Positions 17,096 to 25,286 of a DNA stretch of 64,000 bases are shown here, in pieces (position 1 is the first letter of the stretch; the number at the start of each line of letters is the position of its first letter). The stretch lies in assembly GCA_963596005.1 (NCBI GenBank), contig CAVBJF010000001.1:248001-312000 (forward strand). The letters are read 5' to 3'. Below the pieces are notes generated by a model that saw nothing but the letters and a program-made list of their open reading frames with translations, searched no databases and had not been told where the DNA came from. The position numbers and the translations under genes are program-made. Source of the DNA: Gallibacter pasteurianus_A. Its GTDB lineage: Bacteria > Bacillota > Clostridia > Peptostreptococcales > Anaerovoracaceae.

Positions 17096-18803
17096 ATTCA
17101 ACCAATTTTATATAACCACTCTAAACTGGGAACGCATTTTTCTCGAGTTTGAGATAGAAACAGACATCGAGCTTACTAATGGCGATGTCACATTTGCGTT
17201 TACAAAATTTAAACGAGAGATTACAAATAAGGATGAGGTAGAAAGGTACGGCGCTGTGCCGGAGATTGATTTTGTGGTTAAGGAGACGGTGCCTATCGTA
17301 TATGACAGCGCAGAGGCAAAGTATGGCAAGACCACATATATCTTTTCACAAAATATGGCGGCGGTAAACGGCAGAGAGTTCCTCGATAACGGTAAGTGGC
17401 GAATATGTGCCTTTTATAGTGAGAGAGATGAAGACTTTGTATCGGTCGTACAGGTGACAAAGAAGCTTGCATACGAGCTTGATGATCTTTCTCATATCTT
17501 TAGGTATGGCAGAGACAAGTATGCGTATAATTTGTCGTTTAGCATTAGAAATTTTGAGGGCGAGGATCTCGAGCTCTATTTTAACAGCTACTTTATGATA
17601 ACAAACAAAAAATGGCGAAAGCGCAAATACATCAAGGAAGCTTTCACATTTAAGGGCAAACTTAAGCGAACATATATGTTTGCTGTCATTTGGCTTATAA
17701 GAGCGTTTTATCACATATTTGCAGCGCTTACCCCTAAAAACGGCACACGCATACTCTTTATGACGGAGACTAAAGATTACATCTGGGGCAATCTTAAATA
17801 TATCAGCGACCGTATCAAGGAGCGTGGACTTGATACGGAGTTTAAGCTTTCGTATTCGTGTCGTAAATCCGTCGGCAATCACAAAAATGCATTTAGCTGG
17901 ATCAAAGCTGTGTATATGATTGCAAAGCATGATTATATTTTTATAGATGACTATGCGCCTGTTTTCGGATTTTTTAAGCTCAGCAAAAAAACGACGCTTG
18001 TGCAGGTTTGGCATGCCGGAGAGGGCTTTAAGTCGGTAGGCTACAGCAGGTTTGGGAAGGGAGCCTCTCCATTCCCGTCCGAATCGTGTCACAAAGCGTA
18101 TACATATGCGTTGACAGGCTCAAAAAATTTAATCAAGGTGTATGAGGAGGTTTTTGGAATAGAAAAATCTGCGTTTTTGCCGACAGGTATGGCAAGGCTT
18201 GACGACTTTTTGAATGAAGAAAAAATAAATGACTTTAGAGCGAAGTTTTACAAGGAATATCCGCAATTTGAGGGCAAAAAAATCATACTCTTTGCCCCTA
18301 CATTTAGGGGTGCAGGTCAAAAGCAAGCGTATTATGATTATGATAAGATAGATCTTTCACGTATCTACGAGTTTTGTGCAGATGAGTGGATTTTTCTTCT
18401 CAAAATGCATCCTTTTGTAGACGAGCCGATAGAGATACCAAGCGAGTATGGCGACAGGATTTATGACTTTGCGACTTATCCAAATATAAACGATCTTTAC
18501 TATGTGACGGATATTTTGATTACGGACTATTCGTCAAATTATTATGAGTACGCACTTATGCAAAGGCCGGTGCTGTTTTACACATATGATAGGGAGTTTT
18601 ATGAGCTGACTCGTGGCGTGCACAGAGATGTTAAAAGTCATGCTCCCGGCAAGGTATGCGATACATTTGATGAGCTCATGACGGCTCTTGAAAACGGCGA
18701 TTTTGAACAGGAAAAGATAGCTCAATTTGTTTTAGACAACTTCAGCGAACGCGACGAAAATGCGGCGGACAAGGCGATAGATGAGATATTGCTTAAAAAG
18801 TAA
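17064..18803 (+). CDS. CDP-glycerol glycerophosphotransferase family protein (TagB/TagF-like)
   Basis: A 579-residue protein. Residues 1-200 form an extra N-terminal beta-rich domain; a hydrophobic stretch lies near 205-225 (YMFAVIWLIRAFYHIFA); the CDP-glycerol-phosphotransferase catalytic domain runs to the end with QVWHAGEGFKSVGYSRFG, FAPTFRGAG, LKMHPFV, and ITDYSSNYYEYALMQRPVLFY. These match the TagB/TagF active-site His and Asp-Ser motifs. Such enzymes transfer polyol phosphate units from CDP-glycerol or CDP-ribitol to a lipid-linked acceptor. GAGGAAC precedes the ATG. A cytidylyltransferase gene follows, which could supply the donor. Confidence 0.85.
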   Translation: MKKNTVVQWNKFNQFYITTLNWERIFLEFEIETDIELTNGDVTFAFTKFKREITNKDEVERYGAVPEIDFVVKETVPIVYDSAEAKYGKTTYIFSQNMAAVNGREFLDNGKWRICAFYSERDEDFVSVVQVTKKLAYELDDLSHIFRYGRDKYAYNLSFSIRNFEGEDLELYFNSYFMITNKKWRKRKYIKEAFTFKGKLKRTYMFAVIWLIRAFYHIFAALTPKNGTRILFMTETKDYIWGNLKYISDRIKERGLDTEFKLSYSCRKSVGNHKNAFSWIKAVYMIAKHDYIFIDDYAPVFGFFKLSKKTTLVQVWHAGEGFKSVGYSRFGKGASPFPSESCHKAYTYALTGSKNLIKVYEEVFGIEKSAFLPTGMARLDDFLNEEKINDFRAKFYKEYPQFEGKKIILFAPTFRGAGQKQAYYDYDKIDLSRIYEFCADEWIFLLKMHPFVDEPIEIPSEYGDRIYDFATYPNINDLYYVTDILITDYSSNYYEYALMQRPVLFYTYDREFYELTRGVHRDVKSHAPGKVCDTFDELMTALENGDFEQEKIAQFVLDNFSERDENAADKAIDEILLKK

Positions 18804-18837
18804 TTTTGGGCGTAGACATAGTTGTGAGGAGAATATT

Positions 18838-19599
18838 ATGAGTAAAAACATAGCTATAATTTTTGCAGGCGGTAGCGGAGCGAGGATGGGCAGCGGACTG
18901 CCAAAGCAGTTCTTAGAGGTGAACGGCAAACCGATCATCATCCATACACTTGATATTTTTGAGGAACATTCGCAGATTGATGAGATATACATAGCTTGTA
19001 AAGAAGAGTATATAAATAAGCTCAAAAAGATGCTCGACAGGTTTTGGATTCACAAGGCCAAGGCGGTTGTGCCCGGCGGTGCTACGGGGCAGGACTCGAT
19101 ATATAATGCACTTGTGGCGGCTAAAAAAAATAATACAGGCGATGAGATAGTGCTGATACATGACGGTGTCAGACCGTGTATTACATCTGAGCTAATAGAT
19201 GATGTTATAGCAAGCGTTAAAAAACACGGCTCTGCGATAACATGCACAGCGATGTACGAAACACCCGTCGTGAGCAAGAGTGGGGAGTTTGTCGAGCAAA
19301 CGCCAAAGCGTGACGATTTTTATACGGCGCAGGCACCGCAGAGCTTTTACCTTGAGGAGATACTCGATGCTCACGAAAGGACGCGAAAGGAAAATCCGAA
19401 CTATGATGGCATAGTCGACAGCTGCACTTTGATGCGAAGCCTTGGCAAACCTGTTGCAATAGTGCAGGGTAACCGTGGCAACATCAAGGTGACCACGCCC
19501 GAAGATCTTTATATCCTGAGGGCTATGATACAGTATCGGGAAACTCAGGATGTTTTTGGGCTAAAGCAGAGAGAGCTGCCGGACAAGCTAAAAAAATAA
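18838..19599 (+). CDS. IspD/TarI family cytidylyltransferase (probably polyol-phosphate, TarI-like)
   Basis: A 253-residue nucleotidyltransferase with the IspD/TarI motifs IFAGGSGARMGSGLPKQF, GGATGQDSIYNAL, HDGVRPC and GNRGNIKVTTPEDLYILR. It couples CTP to a polyol phosphate. Genomic context (two polyol-phosphate transferase genes, an SDR, an ABC exporter) favours ribitol-5-phosphate or a related alditol over methylerythritol phosphate, although dxr and ispG elsewhere in the window show that the MEP pathway exists here. I choose ATG 18838 with GAGGAG upstream; the frame is open from 18781 but that region overlaps the preceding gene. Confidence 0.82.
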   Translation: MSKNIAIIFAGGSGARMGSGLPKQFLEVNGKPIIIHTLDIFEEHSQIDEIYIACKEEYINKLKKMLDRFWIHKAKAVVPGGATGQDSIYNALVAAKKNNTGDEIVLIHDGVRPCITSELIDDVIASVKKHGSAITCTAMYETPVVSKSGEFVEQTPKRDDFYTAQAPQSFYLEEILDAHERTRKENPNYDGIVDSCTLMRSLGKPVAIVQGNRGNIKVTTPEDLYILRAMIQYRETQDVFGLKQRELPDKLKK

Positions 19600-19622
19600 A
19601 ATAAAAAAGGGAAATAAAAAGC

Positions 19623-20654
19623 ATGAATCATATTTTAAAAGAGGACATACAAAATATTTTAAAGGAAAACCTGAGCTGGGAGAAGCTAAAGGGCACAAAT
19701 GTGCTTATCACAGGTGCAAGCGGCATGCTTGGCAGTTATATGCTTTACACTCTCCTTGAGCTCAACGAAGAAAAAAACTACGACATAAATATATATGCAC
19801 TTATGAGGCATCCGGAGAAGCTACCGAGCGAGATTTTGCCACACATAAATGTTATAAAACAGAGCGTTACCGAGCCGATAGCTTCGGAAATAAAGTTCGA
19901 TTTTGTGATACATACGGCAAGTCCTGCAAGTCCGCTCATCATGAAAAAAGATCCTGTAGGTACGATAGCCGCAAATACGATAGGTACTTTTAACACGCTA
20001 AAGGTTGCACAGGAGGGTAGCGGAATGGGCTATCTGTTTATATCCTCGAGAGAGGTTTACGGCCAGCCGTACGAAAATCAGAGGGTTTTTAGTGAAGATA
20101 CATATGGATTTGTGGACCCGCTCGAGGCGAGGTCCTGCTATCCTGAGGGGAAAAAGGCGGCAGAAACTATGTGCGTTTGCTTTAAACAGCAGTACGGTAT
20201 AAATACGAAGATTGCAAGGCTGGCTCACACCTTTGGCCCGGGGATGTCGATTGATGACGGCAGAGTGCAGGCGGACTTTTTGCGAAATGTCGTAAGAGGT
20301 GAGGACATCGTACTTAAAAGCGACGGCTCTGCGATCAGAACATATACATATGTTGCGGATGCTGTCAGCGCGCTGTTTTACATCCTGCTCGACTCGGATG
20401 ATATCGTTTACAACATCTCAAGTGAGGACTCAACTGTTTCGATAAAACAGCTCGCAGAGGCAATGACTGAAGCTTACCCTGAGCGAAATCTAAAGCTTGT
20501 ATTTGATATTCCAAAGGATGAGCAAAACACAGGCTGTGCACCGTTTACGCTCGGCATACTTGGAGCAGACAAACTAAAAAAACTCGGCTGGAAGCCAACA
20601 TACTCTCTAAAAGAGGGGATAAAGCGAACGGTCGAATTTTTGGAGGATAAGTAA
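19623..20654 (+). CDS. Extended-SDR NAD-dependent epimerase/dehydratase-like protein
   Basis: A 343-residue extended short-chain dehydrogenase. It has the NAD-binding motif ITGASGMLGSYM (about residues 28-40), FVIHTASPAS, ISSREVYGQP, and the YxxxK pair in SCYPEGKKAAET, then RTYTYVADAVSALFYIL. It sits where a TarJ-type alcohol dehydrogenase would be expected after TarI, but it is not of that family. It may reduce a ketose phosphate for the cytidylyltransferase or modify a CDP- or NDP-sugar. The specific reaction is unknown. Confidence 0.75.
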   Translation: MNHILKEDIQNILKENLSWEKLKGTNVLITGASGMLGSYMLYTLLELNEEKNYDINIYALMRHPEKLPSEILPHINVIKQSVTEPIASEIKFDFVIHTASPASPLIMKKDPVGTIAANTIGTFNTLKVAQEGSGMGYLFISSREVYGQPYENQRVFSEDTYGFVDPLEARSCYPEGKKAAETMCVCFKQQYGINTKIARLAHTFGPGMSIDDGRVQADFLRNVVRGEDIVLKSDGSAIRTYTYVADAVSALFYILLDSDDIVYNISSEDSTVSIKQLAEAMTEAYPERNLKLVFDIPKDEQNTGCAPFTLGILGADKLKKLGWKPTYSLKEGIKRTVEFLEDK

Positions 20655-20794
20655 TAGCGATAGGTGGCTATTTTTATTCACTTCATCCTCAAGATGTTTA
20701 TCCGCTTGAAATGGCTACACTTGTCTATATTGCGATGATACCGGTTTGTGCTTTCATCGAAAGATTTATGCCGTTTTTGATCGGGAAATCTTGA
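20651..20794 (+). pseudogene. Possible C-terminal relic of a membrane acyltransferase
   Basis: A 47-codon open stretch with no start codon reads YSLHPQDVYPLEMATL then VYIAMIPVCAFIERF and MPFLIGKS, stopping at 20792-20794. One hydrophobic segment followed by FIERFMPFLIGK resembles the tail of acyltransferase-3 family membrane proteins. It overlaps the end of the SDR gene by four bases and has no upstream part. The family is a guess from this pattern. Confidence 0.28.
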
Positions 20795-20819
20795 GGTAGT
20801 TTTCAAAGAAAGTAGAAGC

Positions 20820-21965
20820 ATGAAAATACTAACCTGCATCGCGCGAGCGATATTAAATTTTATATATACGATCATGAAGCTTTCAAAGGTAAGACGGAAA
20901 GTCCTATTTTTGAGCCGTCAAGCCGATAGCCCATCGCTTGATATAATGATGCTTGCAGATGAGATAAAAAGGGAGCATCCTGACTATGAGGCTTTAGTGC
21001 TTTGCAAAAAAATAGGGAGCGGATTTTTTGGCAAATTCAAATATTGCTTCCACATGCTAAAGCAGATGAAGGAGCTCGCAACATCAGAGGTTGTGATACT
21101 CGACTCGTACTCAATAGTCATAAGCCTTTTGAAGCACAGAAAATCCTTGCGAGTGATACAAATGTGGCACTCTGTGGGCACGATGAAAAAGTTTGGGTAT
21201 AGTATTTTGGATAAGCCCGAGGGCACATCAAAAAAGGTGGCAGAGGCCATGAGAATGCACAAAAACTACGACTACATACTATGTGCCGGAGAGGGATACA
21301 AATCGCATATAGCCGATGGATTTGGATATACGACAGATATCGTAAAAATACTGCCGCTTCCGAGAGTTGAAGCATTGCAGGACGAGGCATTTGCAACTGC
21401 GGCACGAAAGAAAGTCTTTGCGCAATATCCCGAGCTTGCAGGCGGTAACAAGAAAAACATATTATATGTGCCGACATTTAGAAAAGGGAAGGAAGAGGAG
21501 AAAGAGTTTAAGGAAGCTGTTTCAAATTTGATTGCTGCGTTTGAGCCGTACAATGGCAAATACAATCTGATTGTAAAAGCGCACCCACTCAGCGGTGTTG
21601 ATGGTATGGTGTTTACTGCGGAAAACGGAAAAGCTTTAGGCTCGGGCATAACATCATTTGATATGTTGTTTGCAGCTGACTATGTCATAAGCGATTACAG
21701 TTGTATCATCTATGAGGCAGCGATTTTGCATCTGCCATTGTTTTTTTACACATATGATTTTGAAACATATTTGGCTACGCGCGATATGTATATCGATTAT
21801 AAAAAAGAGATACCAAATGATATGTATGCTGACCCGACAAAGCTTTTCGAGGCTATTGACAACGGGCACTTTGACATGGCAAGGCAGAATGCATTTCTAA
21901 AAAAATATGTGGACTATGAAAGACCACATATTACATCGGATATAGTGCAGCTTATCTGTTTTTAA
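20820..21965 (+). CDS. CDP-glycerol glycerophosphotransferase family protein (TarF/TagB-like)
   Basis: A 381-residue protein with the catalytic domain only: a hydrophobic N-terminal helix (residues 5-20), VIQMWHSVGTMKKFGYS with the conserved His, YVPTFRKGKEEEKEF, LIVKAHPLS, and ISDYSCIIYEAAILHLPLFFYTYD. It lacks the extra N-terminal domain of its paralogue at 17064. Two such enzymes in one locus are typical of teichoic-acid synthesis, one as primase and one as polymerase. Which is which, and whether glycerol or ribitol is used, cannot be read from sequence. It ends the + strand glycan locus; the next gene is convergent. Confidence 0.85.
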   Translation: MKILTCIARAILNFIYTIMKLSKVRRKVLFLSRQADSPSLDIMMLADEIKREHPDYEALVLCKKIGSGFFGKFKYCFHMLKQMKELATSEVVILDSYSIVISLLKHRKSLRVIQMWHSVGTMKKFGYSILDKPEGTSKKVAEAMRMHKNYDYILCAGEGYKSHIADGFGYTTDIVKILPLPRVEALQDEAFATAARKKVFAQYPELAGGNKKNILYVPTFRKGKEEEKEFKEAVSNLIAAFEPYNGKYNLIVKAHPLSGVDGMVFTAENGKALGSGITSFDMLFAADYVISDYSCIIYEAAILHLPLFFYTYDFETYLATRDMYIDYKKEIPNDMYADPTKLFEAIDNGHFDMARQNAFLKKYVDYERPHITSDIVQLICF

Positions 21966-21976
21966 CTACAATATTT

Positions 21977-23731
21977 TTATCCCATAAACTTCGTATCCTC
22001 GAGCCTGTTTTCGAAGAATTCGTTTAGCCTCATAAGTGGCTTTCTCAAAACTAAGCCAAGTAAGAGCGAAAGCGGTATGAAGCATGATAGCTTGAGCAAA
22101 TCGGTAATAAAGTCAGGGGCATATACTCCGGCAATCGTTTCACGCATTGCATCACATGCAAATGTAAATGGCATAAAGTGAGACATAAATTGAAACGATT
22201 GTGGCAACACCTCGATCGGATACGTACCACCCGAACCTGCAACCTGTAATACAAGCCAGATAACACAAATCGCTTTACCTATACTTCCAAACGAAACGGT
22301 GAGCGTGTAGATTATCAGGTTAAATATAAATGCCGTCAAGAGGCATGTGCTCATAAACAGGAGCGGATCTTTACACTGCACTCCGAGGAAGAATATATCG
22401 CCAAGTCCGATGATAAAAGCCTGAAATAGGCCGACTATCAAAAATATCATAAACCTGCCGAGGTATGCGCCACGAGGCGTGATATGCTTCACTTCTTCGT
22501 CTTCTCGCACACGGACATTCATGATAGCAACCATGATGATACCGCCGACCCAAATGGCAAGCGTAGTATAAAACGGAGCCATTGCAGAGCCGTAATCCGA
22601 AACCTCATAAATCTTCTCAGTAGAAACCTTGACAGGAGACGCCATAAACTCACTGACGCTGTCAGGATCTTTTAAAATCTTATTTACAAGGGTTACAAAG
22701 CCCTCGGAAATGTCGATAGTGTCGGCATCACCCTTAAATTTTTCTACCTTAGCTATGGTATTATCGACCACCTTTTTTGTCGATGCGAGCGATGAGTTTA
22801 CCGACTTCAGTGATGACTTTAGGTTTTTTAAAACACTTGTAGTATTGTCCGACATCACTTGGGCATCATTTATCTTTGTGATTGCGTTGCTAAAAGTGTT
22901 CTCTGTTTCGGTGAGAATTTCATCTAGCTCAGGATATGCGGCTTTATCGAGCTCTTTATGCTCTTGTTGTATTTTTTTAAGATTGCTTTTTGTGCTTTTT
23001 TCCAGATTGTCTATGCCGCTGTCGACGCTCTTTGTAAGCGAAATATTTGCATCTATAAGTGAAATCGCCGAGTTTAGCGTTTCCTGATAAGACGTCAAGC
23101 TATTTGAAAGATCGGTAAGTTCAGATATAGCCTGTTCAAGCGAGCTGTTGATACTGTTTAAGATATCTTGCTCTGTCACGCCGACTTTGTTTTCGCTTAC
23201 CTTTAAAAAGTCGGTAATGTATTTAGTTACTGTTTCTATAAATGAAGCGTTTACCTGCGTTTGGATTGCCTCAACGCCTTTGTCCGTAATTTTTGGGGCT
23301 ATACCGTTTTTCTTTTCGTTTACATAATATGTAATTTCAGGCCTGACTATTTCACCTGTTGTAATACTTATCATGTCCGTAGAAAAGTCCTTTGGAATAT
23401 ACACAGCTGCATAGTAATCGCCTTCATCGATTCCTTTCATAGCTTCTTTTTTGCTGACAAAGGTCCAGCCCATCTTATCGTTTGCTTTTAAGCTTGATAT
23501 TATTTGATCACCGACATTAATGTCTATCCCCTCGAGGGAGGCTCCTTCATCGTCGTTTACAACGGCGACAGGTATGCCATCTGTGTTGCCGTATGGATCC
23601 CAAACGGCTGCGATATTAAACCACGCATAAAGGGAGGGCAATATTGAGATGCCAAGTAGCACAATGATTGCTATGACATTTGTCCTCAGCCTGTGTATAT
23701 CTCTTTTGAATATGCGAAACGCATTTTTCAT
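21977..23731 (-). CDS. YhgE/Pip family membrane protein (phage-infection-protein-like)
   Basis: A 584-residue protein of the YhgE/Pip group. One membrane segment (residues about 18-40, RLRTNVIAIIVLLGISILPSL) is followed by a conserved extracellular start (WDPYGNTDGIPVAVVNDDEG) and a long coiled-coil-rich region (about 190-345), then five membrane segments of ABC-2 type (about 375-565). Family members are often 700-900 residues, so the extracellular stalk is short here. Lactococcal Pip is a phage receptor component; in other species such proteins belong to type VII secretion or unknown export systems. It overlaps the upstream small membrane gene by four bases, so both are one operon. Confidence 0.82.
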   Translation of the reverse strand: MKNAFRIFKRDIHRLRTNVIAIIVLLGISILPSLYAWFNIAAVWDPYGNTDGIPVAVVNDDEGASLEGIDINVGDQIISSLKANDKMGWTFVSKKEAMKGIDEGDYYAAVYIPKDFSTDMISITTGEIVRPEITYYVNEKKNGIAPKITDKGVEAIQTQVNASFIETVTKYITDFLKVSENKVGVTEQDILNSINSSLEQAISELTDLSNSLTSYQETLNSAISLIDANISLTKSVDSGIDNLEKSTKSNLKKIQQEHKELDKAAYPELDEILTETENTFSNAITKINDAQVMSDNTTSVLKNLKSSLKSVNSSLASTKKVVDNTIAKVEKFKGDADTIDISEGFVTLVNKILKDPDSVSEFMASPVKVSTEKIYEVSDYGSAMAPFYTTLAIWVGGIIMVAIMNVRVREDEEVKHITPRGAYLGRFMIFLIVGLFQAFIIGLGDIFFLGVQCKDPLLFMSTCLLTAFIFNLIIYTLTVSFGSIGKAICVIWLVLQVAGSGGTYPIEVLPQSFQFMSHFMPFTFACDAMRETIAGVYAPDFITDLLKLSCFIPLSLLLGLVLRKPLMRLNEFFENRLEDTKFMG

Positions 23732-24039
23732 AAATTCTCTCCTTCTGATGTATCTTCGGGTTCTTCAAGCCCATTGCCAATCAATTTTTGATAATAAAAC
23801 CCCTTGTATTCTACATATGCCAAAACAACGGCTATGATGATAAAGGATATAATCCAAAGACATAAAAAAACTACCTTGCTTTTCAAAAAAAACATCAGTA
23901 TCATAAATAAAAAAGGAAGAGTAAAAAGAGCCATTAGCCCCCACCTTATGATACGTGTGCGATAAGCAAGATAAATTTGATATTCCCTATTGATGAGCTT
24001 ATAAGTGTGCTCCATCTTTCTGTACTCTCTCTTATCCAA
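23728..24039 (-). CDS. Small two-helix membrane protein of unknown function
   Basis: A 103-residue protein with a charged N-terminal helix (MDKREYRKMEHTYKLINREY), two hydrophobic segments at about 33-50 and 56-77, and an acidic C-terminus (GLEEPEDTSEGEN). GAAAGGAT lies just upstream of the start. I do not recognise the family. Its stop overlaps the YhgE/Pip start (ATGA), which implies coupled translation and a related role, perhaps as a partner in the membrane. Confidence 0.65.
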   Translation of the reverse strand: MDKREYRKMEHTYKLINREYQIYLAYRTRIIRWGLMALFTLPFLFMILMFFLKSKVVFLCLWIISFIIIAVVLAYVEYKGFYYQKLIGNGLEEPEDTSEGENL

Positions 24040-24214
24040 AATAATCCTTTCTCATATTTATAAAATATTAACATATAGTATAACACTTTAGAGATTTTGG
24101 TTCTACACTAATTAGTAGAAAACTGAGATTTTTTCAAAGTACCCTTTTAAAATGGGCGGATTTTTTATATAATTAAAAAAGATGTAATTAAAAGGACGAG
24201 GAGAAAAAATATAC

Positions 24215-25282
24215 ATGTTTGACAAGTTATCATTTATTTCAGAAAAATATAAGGAACTTACAAAAAAGGTATCAGACCCAGAGATCATAGCCGATCAGAG
24301 CAAGTGGCAAAAGTATGCAAAGGAGCTTGGGGAACTTGAGCCTATAGTAAAAAAATATGAAGAATACCAAAAGGTAAAAGAAACTATAAAGGAAAACAAG
24401 GAGCTGCTCGGAGAAAGCGGTCTTGACGACGAATTAAAGGAGCTTGCGAAAGCGGAGATCGCAGAGCTTGAACCACAGATAGAACCGCTTGAAAGCGAGC
24501 TGAAGCTGCTCCTATTACCGAAAGACCCTAATGATGATAAAAATGTAATACTCGAGGTTAGAGCAGGGACAGGCGGAGATGAGGCGGCGCTTTTTGGAGC
24601 TGACCTTTTGCGCATGTATACAAGATATGCCGAGCGTGCAGGCTGGAAAACAGAGCTTATGGAGTTAAATGAGACAGGCATCGGCGGAGTTAAAGAAGCT
24701 GTTATGCTCATCAAGGGAAAGGGAGCTTATTCGAGACTTAAGTATGAATCCGGGGCTCACAGGGTGCAGAGAGTCCCGGAAACAGAATCCTCCGGCAGAG
24801 TCCATACATCGGCGGCGACTGTTGCGGTACTTCCCGAGGTTGACGATGTTGAGGTTGACCTAAATCCAAATGATGTAAGGGTTGATGTGTACAGGGCTTC
24901 TGGCAATGGCGGACAGTGTGTAAATACAACCGATTCGGCTGTCAGACTTACGCACGAGCCGACAGGACTTGTTGTAACTTGTCAGGATGAGAAATCACAG
25001 ATAAAAAACAAAGAAAAGGCGTTTAAGGTGCTCAAATCGCGATTATATGATTTGATGATACAGCAGCAAAATGATGAGATTTCACAGCAGAGAAAAAGTC
25101 AGGTCGGCAGCGGAGACCGTTCGGAACGCATAAGGACATATAACTTTCCGCAGGGCAGGGTGTCAGATCACAGAACAGGCGTGACGCTCTACAAGCTTGA
25201 GGCATTCCTTGACGGCGATATGGATGAGATAATAGACGGACTTATAACAAGCGATCAAGCTGAAAAAATGAAAAACTTTTAA
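24215..25282 (+). CDS. prfA: Peptide chain release factor 1
   Basis: A 355-residue class I release factor that reads UAA and UAG. The GGQ loop (SGNGGQCVN, GGQ about residues 231-233) is the peptidyl-tRNA hydrolysis motif; RVPETESSGRVHTSA contains the PxT stop-recognition motif as PET. RSERIRTYNFPQGRVSDHR is the conserved C-terminal block. Strong GAGGAGA site upstream; a TATAAT at 24168-24173 is a plausible -10 box, with a poor -35. Sua5 follows within four bases. No prmC gene lies between, unlike the common prfA-prmC-ywlC order. Confidence 0.96.
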   Translation: MFDKLSFISEKYKELTKKVSDPEIIADQSKWQKYAKELGELEPIVKKYEEYQKVKETIKENKELLGESGLDDELKELAKAEIAELEPQIEPLESELKLLLLPKDPNDDKNVILEVRAGTGGDEAALFGADLLRMYTRYAERAGWKTELMELNETGIGGVKEAVMLIKGKGAYSRLKYESGAHRVQRVPETESSGRVHTSAATVAVLPEVDDVEVDLNPNDVRVDVYRASGNGGQCVNTTDSAVRLTHEPTGLVVTCQDEKSQIKNKEKAFKVLKSRLYDLMIQQQNDEISQQRKSQVGSGDRSERIRTYNFPQGRVSDHRTGVTLYKLEAFLDGDMDEIIDGLITSDQAEKMKNF

Positions 25283-25286
25283 TCGT

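Noticed and set aside
17346..18092. A 248-codon open frame on the - strand
   Set aside because: It lies opposite the CDP-glycerol-phosphotransferase-family gene, whose motifs are clear; no SD or family features.
18838..19599. Annotation as the MEP-pathway enzyme IspD
   Set aside because: Family motifs do not exclude it, but the position among teichoic-acid-type genes makes a TarI-like role more likely.
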